Origin: Cystobacter ferrugineus
Lineage (GTDB): Bacteria; Myxococcota; Myxococcia; Myxococcales; Myxococcaceae
Reading direction: 5' to 3'
Assembly: GCF_001887355.1 (NCBI RefSeq)
Contig: NZ_MPIN01000002.1
Coordinates: 1-64,000, forward strand
Length of the DNA stretch: 64,000 nucleotides
This document shows positions 24,622 to 32,738 of the stretch, in pieces. Position 1 is the first letter of the stretch, and the number at the start of each line of letters is the position of its first letter. Below the pieces are notes generated by a model that worked only from the letters and a program-made list of their open reading frames with translations, had not been told where the DNA came from and ran no database searches. The position numbers were made by a program, and so were the translations under genes.

Positions 24622-27090
24622 ATGTGGAGTGTGCTTCATGGCCCCCCTCATCCCCTCTCGGTGAACTGGACCCTGGAGGACACCCTCACACGGATGCTGA
24701 CGGCCGACCCGGCGCGCCGCGAGAAACCGGCGCTCCTCACGGATGAGGGCACCATCAGCTTCCAGGAGTTGGACACGCGGACCCGCCAACTCGCACGAGG
24801 GGTGCGGGCGCGATTGCGCGCGGCGTCCTTGTCCGCGCCTCGGGCAACGCCGCTCGTGGGCGTGTGCATGGCACGAGGGCCGGCCATGGTCGAGTTCCTG
24901 TTCGCCGTGCTGCGAGCGGGCGGCGCCTATCTGCCCCTTGATCCGACCTATCCCCCCGCGCGGCTGGCCCACATCCTCGCCGAAGCCGCCCCCTCACTCA
25001 TCGTGGCCGGACCCGAGCACGAATCGCTCGTGCGGCACCTCGCCCCCAGAGGTCCGTGTTGGGTGTTCGATCCGCGTGCGCCGCTCGACCTGGAGGGCGA
25101 AGACCCCGAGCGGCCCGAGTCCTCATCCCCACCAGCGGGCGAGCGGCCCTTCGCGGTGCTCTACACCTCGGGCAGCACCGGACAGCCCCGCGGCGTATGG
25201 CTGCCGCACCGGGCGGCGCAGAACCGGTTTCAATGGATGTGGCGGGCATTCCCCTTCGCCGAGGGCGAGGTGTGCTGCTTCAAGACCCCCCTCGGCTTCG
25301 TCGACTCCATCTGGGAGCTGTTCGGCGCGCTCCTGCGGGGAGTCCCCGTGGCCATCGCACCCGATGGCCTCGAGAAGCAGCCCGAGCGCCTGCTCGCCTT
25401 CGCCGCACGCCACGGCGTGAGCCGGTTGATCGTCGTCCCCTCGCTGCTGAGACTCCTGCTGCCGCAGCTGTCGCCCCCACCCGGGGATTCAGGTGTGCCC
25501 GTGCCAAAGCTGCGCATGTGGACCTGCAGCGGAGAGGCCCTACCCTCCTCGCTCGCCGAAGCGTTCCTCGCGCGGCGGCCGGGCGACGTGCTGCTCAACC
25601 TCTATGGCAGCACCGAGATCATGGGCGACGTCACGGCGCATGTGTGTCGCGCGGGAGAGGACCCCGTCCCCATCGGACGGCCCATCGACAACACCACCCT
25701 CGAGTTGCTCGATGAAACGGGGGCGCCCGTGAAGGTCGGCGAGCGGGGCATCCTCCATGTACGGGGTGCGAACCTCTCGCTCGGCCATCTCGGCTCCGGC
25801 GGGTCCTCCGCATGGGCGGAGGAGGGACAGCGCTACGACACGGGAGACCTCGGCCGGATGGTCCGCGACCCCATCGATGGAGGCTGGATGCTGCTCCACG
25901 AGGGCCGCCGGGACCGGCAGGTCAAGCTGCTGGGCAACCGCTTCGAGCTCGCCGAGCTCGAGCGCGTGCTCCTGCGATGCGAGGGAGTCCTGGCCGCCGT
26001 GGCACTGGTGCGGGAAGACGCGGAGGGACCCTCGCTGCTCGGCTTCGTCCAGCCGCGCGAACCGGGAGCGGTGACCCTGGAGGCCTTGCGCGCGGCGTGC
26101 GAGGCGGAACTGCCGCCCCATGCGCGGCCTGTCCTCGCCCTCATCGAGCACTTGCCGCTGCTGCCCAATGGAAAGCTCGATCGCCAACGGCTGCTCGCGC
26201 TTGGGGCAACGGCCGCGGCACCCGGAGAGGATCCATTCCTGGCCGCATGGCGTGCGGTGCTACCTCGGGCGCCCCTCGAAGAGGACACCGACTTCTTCCA
26301 GGCGGGAGGAACCTCGCTGCTCGCGGTGGACCTGGTGCGCAGGCTGCGCGAGGCTGGCAAGCCGGTGTCCCTCGAACAATTCTACGCGGCGCCATCGCTC
26401 GCCGCGCTGCGGCGGGGCTCCAGCAGACAGGCCCCACCCGGTGCACTCACGGTACGCCCCTTGGAGGCGGCGCGTGACGCGCTCGGCACGGCGGCGGTGG
26501 ACCTGCTCGCGGACCGCTTCGACGAGATCGATCCGCTCAAACAGGCGCTCGGAGCGACACGGGCCGAACTGCATGCGCTGTTCGCCAGCTACCTGGAGTC
26601 CTGCGTGAAGGAAGGCCTGTCCTTCGTGGCCATCGATGGACGCGGGGAGCTGGTGGGATGCGTGGTGGCCGCCGATCTGTCCCGGGTGCATACCCATGCA
26701 CGGGAGGGCCGCTTCGTGGTCGCTCCGCGACTGGAGCCGTTGGACGCCGTCTTGAGCGCGATCACGGACCCCTGGTGTCACCAGCCGTCCGAACCGGGGC
26801 CGGGCGAATGGGTCTACGTGCTGCTGCTGGCGGCCACGGGGCAGCGCGAGGTGGCTCGGGTCGCGCGCGAACTCGAGAGCACGGTGATGGGAGCGGCCCG
26901 CGCACGAGGCTATCGGGGCGTCGTCACGGTCAACACGCATGCCCTGACGCAACAGCTATGCGAGGAGCTGGGCTACCGCACCGAGGCGAGCCTGGACGTG
27001 CGCGAGTTCGTCCACGCGGGCGCACGCCCTTTCGCCCAGGTGCCCGAGGACGGCGCGGAGCTGCGACTGCACGTGCTGCGCTGTCAGTGA
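24622..27090 (+). CDS. Ebony-like A-T-GNAT synthetase, predicted to activate beta-alanine
   Basis: An 822-residue enzyme with three parts. Adenylation domain, about 15-530: A3 LYTSGSTGQPRG, A7 YDTGDLGRM, A10 NGKLDR with K518. Carrier domain, about 535-600: DFFQAGGTSLLAVDL, with S565 as the phosphopantetheine site. C-terminal domain, about 608-822, resembles GNAT-fold arylalkylamine acyltransferases. No condensation or thioesterase domain is present. The order and length match insect Ebony (beta-alanyl-amine synthetase). Aligning A4/A5 by hand gives the ten specificity residues V227 D228 W231 V271 T301 S303 L327 G335 D336 K518, close to the VDxVISxGDK code I recall for beta-alanine. The predicted reaction is ATP-driven transfer of beta-alanine to a free amine. 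The amine is unknown. A truncated phnW follows 31 bases later. Confidence 0.8.
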   Translation: MWSVLHGPPHPLSVNWTLEDTLTRMLTADPARREKPALLTDEGTISFQELDTRTRQLARGVRARLRAASLSAPRATPLVGVCMARGPAMVEFLFAVLRAGGAYLPLDPTYPPARLAHILAEAAPSLIVAGPEHESLVRHLAPRGPCWVFDPRAPLDLEGEDPERPESSSPPAGERPFAVLYTSGSTGQPRGVWLPHRAAQNRFQWMWRAFPFAEGEVCCFKTPLGFVDSIWELFGALLRGVPVAIAPDGLEKQPERLLAFAARHGVSRLIVVPSLLRLLLPQLSPPPGDSGVPVPKLRMWTCSGEALPSSLAEAFLARRPGDVLLNLYGSTEIMGDVTAHVCRAGEDPVPIGRPIDNTTLELLDETGAPVKVGERGILHVRGANLSLGHLGSGGSSAWAEEGQRYDTGDLGRMVRDPIDGGWMLLHEGRRDRQVKLLGNRFELAELERVLLRCEGVLAAVALVREDAEGPSLLGFVQPREPGAVTLEALRAACEAELPPHARPVLALIEHLPLLPNGKLDRQRLLALGATAAAPGEDPFLAAWRAVLPRAPLEEDTDFFQAGGTSLLAVDLVRRLREAGKPVSLEQFYAAPSLAALRRGSSRQAPPGALTVRPLEAARDALGTAAVDLLADRFDEIDPLKQALGATRAELHALFASYLESCVKEGLSFVAIDGRGELVGCVVAADLSRVHTHAREGRFVVAPRLEPLDAVLSAITDPWCHQPSEPGPGEWVYVLLLAATGQREVARVARELESTVMGAARARGYRGVVTVNTHALTQQLCEELGYRTEASLDVREFVHAGARPFAQVPEDGAELRLHVLRCQ

Positions 27091-27121
27091 GGCCGCTCTC
27101 GGCGTACTGTCGGGACCCACG

Positions 27122-27559
27122 ATGCTCCTGCTCATTCCTGGCCCCGTTCAAACCGATCCACGCGTGCGCGCCGCGATGGCCGCGGACATCGCCCCCTGGG
27201 ACACGGATTTCCGTACCGAATACGCCGCCATCCGCGCCAAGGTGCTCGAGCTCGCGGGCGGCCTCCCGGGCGAGCACGCCACCCTGCCGCTCCAGGGCTC
27301 GGGTCATTTCATCGTGGAAGCAGCGATCCGCACCTTCATCCCCGCGGGCGGGCGATTCCTGCTGCCCAGGAACGGGACCTACGCCGAGCGCATCCACCGC
27401 CTCGCCAGCGAGGCCGGGCGCGTGCCCGTGACAATCGACCTGCCGGATACCCGCCCCGTCACCGCGGCCGAGCTGGACGCCGCCTTCGCCGCGCATCCCG
27501 AGGTGACGCACCTGTGCGCCGTGGTCAGCGAGACCGGCAGCGGCATCATCAAGGTATGA
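27122..27559 (+). pseudogene. phnW: 2-aminoethylphosphonate-pyruvate transaminase, 5' part only
   Basis: The frame starts MLLLIPGPVQTDPRVRAAM and runs through QGSGHFIVEAAI, LPRNGTYAERI and LCAVVSETGSGII, all recognisable PhnW (class V PLP aminotransferase) elements. It then stops after 145 residues. Intact PhnW proteins are about 360 residues; the PLP lysine and whole C-terminal half are missing. The next sequence is the middle of an arginine kinase, so a deletion has joined the two genes near 27553. A functional transaminase is not expected. Confidence 0.8.
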
Positions 27560-28379
27560 TCTGAGTGGGCACAAGAGCGACTTCTCCCTGGAGGGGCTGC
27601 CCTCGGAGAACCTGGATCCCGAGGGGAGGTTCGTCATCTCGACCCGGATCCGTGTCGCACGAAACCTCGCGACTCATGCGTTTCCGCCGGCGATCAGCGC
27701 GGAAGACAGAGCAAGACTGGAGGCCAGGGTCATCGACGTGCTTTCGGGGCTCACCGGCCCATTGAAAGGCAAATACCACCCGCTCCGAAGAATGACCGCG
27801 GAGGCCTGCCAGCAACTGGTGGATGACCACTGCTTGTTCAAACAGGGAGACCGTTTCCTGGAGAGCGCGGGCGCGAACAGGGACTGGCCAGAGAACCGTG
27901 GGATATACCATTCGCCCGACAAGGAATTCATGGTCTGGGTTGGTGAGGAGGACGCCTTGAGGGTGATCAGCATGCAGCGAGGCGCCGATATCAACCAGGC
28001 ATTCACACGATTGAAAGCCGCGCTCGATCAGCTCGGCCATGAACTCGAGTTCGCCTTTGACTGGCGCCTGGGTTTCCTCACGACATGCCCCACGAATCTC
28101 GGCACGGCGATGCGAGCCTCGGTCCACATCAAAATCCCCCTGCTCTCCCAATACGCCGGATTCGAACGTCTATGCGACGACCTGGGATTGTCGATTCGAG
28201 GAACCCACGGCGAGCACTCCGAGCCCATCGACGGCATTCACGATATCTCGAACAAGCATCGGCTTGGAGTCACGGAGCGTGACATCTATCGGAAGCTCCA
28301 TGATGGGGTGAAGCGGCTGATCGAGCTGGAGTCCCAACTCATGGAGAACCCCGGGTTGCGTCTGGGGGATATCCTGTAG
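27556..28379 (+). pseudogene. Phosphagen (arginine) kinase lacking its N-terminal domain
   Basis: From about 27556 the frame reads YDLSGHKSDFSLEGLPSENL, then RFVISTRIRVARNL, and continues to 28379: the C-terminal catalytic domain of ATP:guanidino phosphotransferases. Visible elements are STRIRVARN (ATP phosphate contacts), DHCLFKQGDRFL, MVWVGEEDALRVISMQRG, the reactive cysteine in TCPTNLGTAMRASVHIK, and DISNKHRLG. About 270 codons remain; the family is 345-380 residues. The N-terminal helical domain that shapes the guanidine-substrate pocket is missing, and no start codon exists in this frame before GTG 27738. It should be non-functional unless translated from the internal GTG, which would remove more of the active site. 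Confidence 0.82.
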
Positions 28380-28397
28380 TCACGACGCGACCCGGTC

Positions 28398-29309
28398 TCA
28401 GACCGACGAGGTGGCCGCGCGAACGAAGCGCTCCCTCAGCCACTGATGCGCGGGATCATGCTGTGCACGGACATGCCAACCCATCACGAGGTCGAATGGC
28501 CGCATGGAGAAGGGCAATGGCAGGAGGTCGAGGCCCGACGCGTAGCGGTGGAGAAGCCTGCTGGGGAGTGTGGCGACACAATCCGTGTCGGCGAGGACGA
28601 GGGCGACTTGGTTGTAGTTCGGAACGGTCACGGTGACACGGCGCTTCTTGCCATGCCGGGCGAGGACGTCGTCAACCTCGCTATGAACGCTCCCCCCCTG
28701 GGAAACCATGACATGACTGAGCTGGCAGTAGTCCTCGAGCGTGGGAGCCCCCTGGCCTCTGGGATGCTCCTTGCGCTGAGCGAAGCAGAATTCGTCGGTG
28801 AGCAGGCGGCGGCTCTTGAGCGCTTCGGGAATCCTGGCAGAAATCCCGACGTAGAGGTCGATCTCTCCACGTTCCATCCGGTAGGTCAGATTCTCCTCGG
28901 CCGGTGCGACGAAGCTGAGGCGGATGCCAGGTCCGCCAAGAGCAAGGACATCCTGGGCCACGGAGAGACCGATGATCGTGAAGATGTTGTCGTTGAGCGC
29001 GATCGTGAAATGGCGCTGCGCCTCCTGGGGGTTGAATTCAACCCGGCTCACGACGGCGCTTTGCAGATCGAGCAGCGCCTGGTGCAAGGCCGGCTGCAGC
29101 TCGAGCGCCCGCGGCGTGGGGGTCATTCCACGACCCGCCTCGGACGGAACGAGCAGGGGGTCCTTGAACAGCTCACGCAAGCGGCCAAGCTGGGCGGAGA
29201 GCGCCGGCTGGCTCAGTTTCAAACGGCGGGCCGCACGTGTCACATTCAGCTCCTCGAGCAACACGTCCAGGGAAATGAGCAAGGGCAGGTCGGCCCGCCG
29301 GATATCCAT
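28398..29309 (-). CDS. LysR-type transcriptional regulator
   Basis: A 303-residue LTTR. The winged HTH is at about 10-65 (DVLLEELNVTRAARRLKLSQ, PALSAQLGRLRELFKDPLLV). The substrate-binding domain is at about 95-295. Subgroup features (MDIRRADLPLLISLDVLLEE and DPLLVPSEAGRGMTPT) match NodD/TrpI-like or NahR-like aromatic regulators. It is transcribed divergently from the secreted metallo-beta-lactamase-fold gene, with 111 bases between starts and a clean interrupted palindrome in the gap, so it most likely controls that gene. The inducer is unknown. Confidence 0.9.
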   Translation of the reverse strand: MDIRRADLPLLISLDVLLEELNVTRAARRLKLSQPALSAQLGRLRELFKDPLLVPSEAGRGMTPTPRALELQPALHQALLDLQSAVVSRVEFNPQEAQRHFTIALNDNIFTIIGLSVAQDVLALGGPGIRLSFVAPAEENLTYRMERGEIDLYVGISARIPEALKSRRLLTDEFCFAQRKEHPRGQGAPTLEDYCQLSHVMVSQGGSVHSEVDDVLARHGKKRRVTVTVPNYNQVALVLADTDCVATLPSRLLHRYASGLDLLPLPFSMRPFDLVMGWHVRAQHDPAHQWLRERFVRAATSSV

Positions 29310-29380
29310 CCCGTCTATACCTCCTATAACCGCACTCAACTCACGATGGGCGCTGGGCAACCGTATGTATCCACCACCGC

Positions 29381-29395
29381 GGTTCGTACCGAACC
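29381..29395. promoter_or_regulatory. Interrupted palindrome, candidate LysR operator
   Basis: GGTTCG-TAC-CGAACC is a perfect 6-bp inverted repeat with a 3-base centre, in the gap between the LysR gene and the metallo-beta-lactamase-fold gene. It is 25 bases before the latter's ATG. Size and placement fit an LTTR binding site or a repressor site near the promoter. Confidence 0.45.
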
Positions 29396-29420
29396 CGACG
29401 GCATCCATAGGGGAGAAAAC

Positions 29421-30419
29421 ATGCGTTTCCATCGACTCTTTCTCGACAGCGTGGTCGCGGCAGCGGCCCTGTGCTCCAGCGCCTTGCCGCTCACCACCGT
29501 GGCGGCGCCGTCGGCAGCCGGAACCAACGTGGCCCAAGCACGAGCGCAGATCCCGGGAGTCCACCGCTACCGTGTCGGTGACTTCCAGGTGACCGCGCTG
29601 TCCGACGGCACCGTGCCTCAGGATCTGCATGAACTCCTCAGGGGAACATCTCCAGCGGAGGTCGACAAGATGCTCCACCATGCCTTCCTGAGCAATCCTG
29701 TCGAGGCGTCCATCACGGCCTTCCTGATCGATACGGGGAGCCGGCTGATCCTGGTCGACACCGGAGCCGGCGGCTTGTTCGGGCCGGGCCATGGCGGCAA
29801 GCTCCTCGGCAGCCTCAAGGTGGCGGGATACGAGCCAGAGCAGATCGACGACATCCTGCTGACGCACATCCACACGGATCACAGCGGCGGCCTCGTCAGC
29901 GAAGGCAACCGGGTGTTCCCCAATGCCACGGTGCACGTCGGCAAGCCGGACCTGGACTTCTTCCTCAATCCCGCGAACCAGGGCGGCGTCAATGGCTATG
30001 ACAAGAAGTACTTCGAGCAAGCAGTCAAGACGGTCGGGCCGTACATGAAGGCCGGGAAGGTTCAGGCGTTCACCCGAGAAACCCAGCTCTTCCCTGGCAT
30101 CAAGGCCATCCCGACGCCCGGCCACACCCCCGGGCATGCCTTCTATCGAGTGGAGAGCAGGGGCAACTCAATCACGTTCATTGGCGACATCGTCCACGTG
30201 GCCTCCGTGCAGTTCCCGAAGACGGCGATCACGATTGTCTACGACGTCAGCCCCAAGGATGCCGCGGCTCAGCGCGAGGCGCAGTTCGCCGCGGCGGCGA
30301 GCAATCGCGCCCTGGTCGCGGCGCCACATCTGCCCTACCCGGGGATTGGCCACATCCGCGCGGAGGAGCGTGGCTACACGTTCGTGCCGGTGGACTATCG
30401 CGACCGCCATGAACCCTGA
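29421..30419 (+). CDS. Exported metallo-beta-lactamase-fold hydrolase
   Basis: A 332-residue protein. The first 30 residues (MRFHRLFLDSVVAAAALCSS ending near VAA) form a signal peptide. The dinuclear metal site is present: THIHTDHSGG (HxHxDH), PTPGHTPGH and FIGDIVHV (bridging Asp), with a late histidine in AAPHLPYPGIGH. The block SDGTVPQDL and the overall length resemble quorum-quenching lactonase/AttM-like or methyl-parathion-hydrolase-like branches of the family. GGGGAG lies 6 bases before ATG 29421. It is divergent from a LysR gene that probably regulates it. The substrate is unproven. Confidence 0.9.
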   Translation: MRFHRLFLDSVVAAAALCSSALPLTTVAAPSAAGTNVAQARAQIPGVHRYRVGDFQVTALSDGTVPQDLHELLRGTSPAEVDKMLHHAFLSNPVEASITAFLIDTGSRLILVDTGAGGLFGPGHGGKLLGSLKVAGYEPEQIDDILLTHIHTDHSGGLVSEGNRVFPNATVHVGKPDLDFFLNPANQGGVNGYDKKYFEQAVKTVGPYMKAGKVQAFTRETQLFPGIKAIPTPGHTPGHAFYRVESRGNSITFIGDIVHVASVQFPKTAITIVYDVSPKDAAAQREAQFAAAASNRALVAAPHLPYPGIGHIRAEERGYTFVPVDYRDRHEP

Positions 30420-30539
30420 ATGACCGGGCGTGCCGCTCTACTTCGACACCGTGGACCCGGCGGGGACCAGGATGGGCAGGTGGCACGAATGGATCCGTGG
30501 AAGTGACGAAGTGGAGTAGGTAGGGTTCCGCCCGACTCC

Positions 30540-31151
30540 ATGGAACACCTCGACACGAAGAAGATGAAGAGAGCGAGCCACGCGCTCGCCACGACCCTGC
30601 TGTTGGTGGGAGGAGGGACACGCGCGGCGACGTCCGGCCCAGCATCCTCCGCGCGCCACGAAGTCAGCATCGGCGCCACTTCATTCCTCACCCTCGCCTC
30701 ACTGAGTTCCACGAAGACGCACCACACACTGGATGTCGCCTGGCATTACACGTTGAGTATGGGGGAGAGGCCGGAAAGCGTGCGGTTGACGGCGGGAGTC
30801 CGCGTGGGCCCGCCGGGTAGCGCCGAGCTTCCACTGGAGGGCTACGGGCGTGTGGCGTTGGTGGCACGGCAGGGGCCCTGGGTGCCAGCAATGGGCCCGG
30901 AAATAGGGGTAGGTGGCTTCACCCACCTGAGCCGCTACAGCGAGAGCCCCGTCTACCCCCGGGGCACGCTCGGAGTGGTGCAGGAACGACAGGGGCACGT
31001 CTATGCCGGCCTCGCTCTCGCGCCACTGCGTTTCCAGCTCGGACGATTCACCGTCAGCGCCGCGGAGCTGCAAGCAGCGACTCCACTGAAGGACTTCGGC
31101 TCGGCCGTCCGCGTCCAACTCGGCATTCTCCACCTGGGAGGAACCTTTTGA
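30540..31151 (+). CDS. Exported protein of unknown function, related to the third gene of this operon
   Basis: A 203-residue protein with an N-terminal signal sequence (hydrophobic ATTLLLVGGG; an internal ATG at 30564 is an alternative start). The mature part alternates hydrophobic and polar residues like beta-barrel strands and ends in Phe, as outer-membrane barrels do. Its C-terminus (LAPLRFQLGRF ... VQLGILHLGGTF) resembles that of the gene at 32170-32703 (LAPLRF ... LQIGLMDLGLAF). The two therefore look like paralogues flanking a peptidase gene. The stop codon overlaps the start of the peptidase gene by one base. No known family recognised. Confidence 0.65.
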   Translation: MEHLDTKKMKRASHALATTLLLVGGGTRAATSGPASSARHEVSIGATSFLTLASLSSTKTHHTLDVAWHYTLSMGERPESVRLTAGVRVGPPGSAELPLEGYGRVALVARQGPWVPAMGPEIGVGGFTHLSRYSESPVYPRGTLGVVQERQGHVYAGLALAPLRFQLGRFTVSAAELQAATPLKDFGSAVRVQLGILHLGGTF

Positions 31152-32173
31152 TGAGCCCCCTGAGACAGCTCACCCCGTTGTGGATGGCCGTGGCCCTATC
31201 AGCGGGCTGCACCACCGAGCCCCTCACGCTCGACGAGTCACGCCTGTCCGGACTGCCGGAACTCTCCGCCGCCGTGGATGAGGTGCGGCTGAAGAGCACG
31301 GTGGAAGCAGTGGTGGCCGCACACCGGAGCGACACCCCGCTGGACTGCACGCGCCTCGGCATCCCCGACGCCTCTCCAGACAATCCCTTTTGCCACCTCA
31401 CGAGGGAAAAGGCGCGTGAGTACATGTACCGCGAACTCCAGGAGCTGGGCTACACCATGAACGACCAGGTGTCGCGGGATGGCGGGTTCGACGTCGTCAA
31501 CGTGGTCGCGGAGAAGCGGGGCACACGCATACCGGACGAGGTGGTGCTGGTGGGCGCGCACTACGACGCCTTCTACGCGGGGGCGGATGACAACTCCACC
31601 GGAGTGGCCGCGGTGCTGGAGCTGGCGCGCGTCCTGTCGGCTCACTCATTCGAGCGGACCGTGCGCTTCGTGGGCTTCGACCTGGAGGAGCTCGGATTGG
31701 TGGGAAGCACCCGGTACGTGAACGAGCAGGTGAAGGACGAAAAAGTGGTGGTGGCCCTCATCCTCGACAGCATCGGCTACCGGAACACCGCGCCAGGCTC
31801 ACAGCAGTCGGTGCCTCCCCTCGCCTTCCCCTCGGCGGCGGACTTCATCCTCGCCACCACCAACGCGCACTCCTCACGGCACGCCGACGAGCTGTGGGCG
31901 CTCAACCAGCGTCTGGGGCTCACCCGGATGATGACCATCGGCGCACCGGACAACGGGAATGGACCGGCCACCGGAGACCTCATGCGCAGCGACCACGCCC
32001 CCTTCTGGCTGGCCGGCAAGCCCGCCATCTTCCTTGGAGACACGGCCGACCTGCGCAACCCCCACTACCACCAGCCCACGGACACACTGGACACCCTCGA
32101 TCCCGGGTTCGTCACCGAGGTGGTGCGGTTGTCCGCCGTGTCGCTCGCCTACTGGGCGGGAGGTGTTCAATGA
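31151..32173 (+). CDS. M28-family zinc peptidase, lipoprotein
   Basis: A 340-residue protein with a lipoprotein signal (hydrophobic stretch then LSAGC, cysteine near residue 19). It is an M28 aminopeptidase-type fold. Zinc ligands and catalytic residues are visible: GAHYDAF (His), GADDNSTG (bridging Asp), FDLEELGLVGS (catalytic Glu pair), ILDSIGY (Asp) and NPHYHQPTDT (His). It probably sits on an outer-membrane or periplasmic face and trims peptides. Its ATG at 31151 overlaps the upstream stop, and its own stop overlaps the next start (ATGA), so the three genes form one operon. Confidence 0.9.
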   Translation: MSPLRQLTPLWMAVALSAGCTTEPLTLDESRLSGLPELSAAVDEVRLKSTVEAVVAAHRSDTPLDCTRLGIPDASPDNPFCHLTREKAREYMYRELQELGYTMNDQVSRDGGFDVVNVVAEKRGTRIPDEVVLVGAHYDAFYAGADDNSTGVAAVLELARVLSAHSFERTVRFVGFDLEELGLVGSTRYVNEQVKDEKVVVALILDSIGYRNTAPGSQQSVPPLAFPSAADFILATTNAHSSRHADELWALNQRLGLTRMMTIGAPDNGNGPATGDLMRSDHAPFWLAGKPAIFLGDTADLRNPHYHQPTDTLDTLDPGFVTEVVRLSAVSLAYWAGGVQ

Positions 32174-32703
32174 AAGCGCCCGCGTTGGGGCTGCTGCTCG
32201 CCGCCCTGTGCCTCCTGCCCTCCCGCGCCAGCGCGCAGGCTCGAGACTCCCACCAGCTTTCGGTCTACCTCCGCGGCGGCGTCTCGGCCGTGCTCGCCCC
32301 CTCGCGGGCCATGGGCGGACTGGGTGTGGGAGTGGGCCTGCGCGACGTGATGAAGGGCCGGTTCATCCTCCAGGCGGACGTAAGCTACCTCACGCTCCTC
32401 GGGCATGTGGGTGAGGTGCGCCTGGGGGCGGGCGTTCAGCGTGGCGGCACGTGGTCTCCCGCCGCGCTCGCCACCGTGTCCGTGCTGATGGGGGATGCCC
32501 TGACCACGCGCACCGAGAACATCCCACGCACGCCCCGAGGGCCAGCCGGAGCGCTCGGCGTCACGCTCGCACCGCTGCGCTTCTGCATGGATGGAGGAAG
32601 CTGCGTGTCGGTGCTGGAGCTGGGCGCGGGCTATGGGACGGACTTCGCCACCGCGGGCCCCTCGCTCCAGATCGGATTGATGGACCTGGGACTCGCCTTC
32701 TGA
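32170..32703 (+). CDS. Exported barrel-like protein of unknown function (third gene of M28 operon)
   Basis: A 177-residue protein with a clear signal peptide (MKAPALGLLLAALCLLPSRA, cleavage near ASAQ). The mature region is glycine-rich with alternating hydrophobic residues and ends LGLAF, the terminal Phe pattern of outer-membrane barrels. It resembles the first gene of the operon at its C-terminus. Its ATG overlaps the stop of the M28 gene by four bases. No named family recognised; a role as outer-membrane partner of the peptidase is inference from position. Confidence 0.65.
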   Translation: MKAPALGLLLAALCLLPSRASAQARDSHQLSVYLRGGVSAVLAPSRAMGGLGVGVGLRDVMKGRFILQADVSYLTLLGHVGEVRLGAGVQRGGTWSPAALATVSVLMGDALTTRTENIPRTPRGPAGALGVTLAPLRFCMDGGSCVSVLELGAGYGTDFATAGPSLQIGLMDLGLAF

Positions 32704-32738
32704 GCAAGCTCATTTCCGCCGTGCCAGATGGAGATGCA

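Noticed and set aside
24622-27090. A larger NRPS biosynthetic cluster
   Set aside because: There is only one A and one T domain, no condensation, thioesterase or tailoring genes nearby; the A-T-GNAT layout stands alone.
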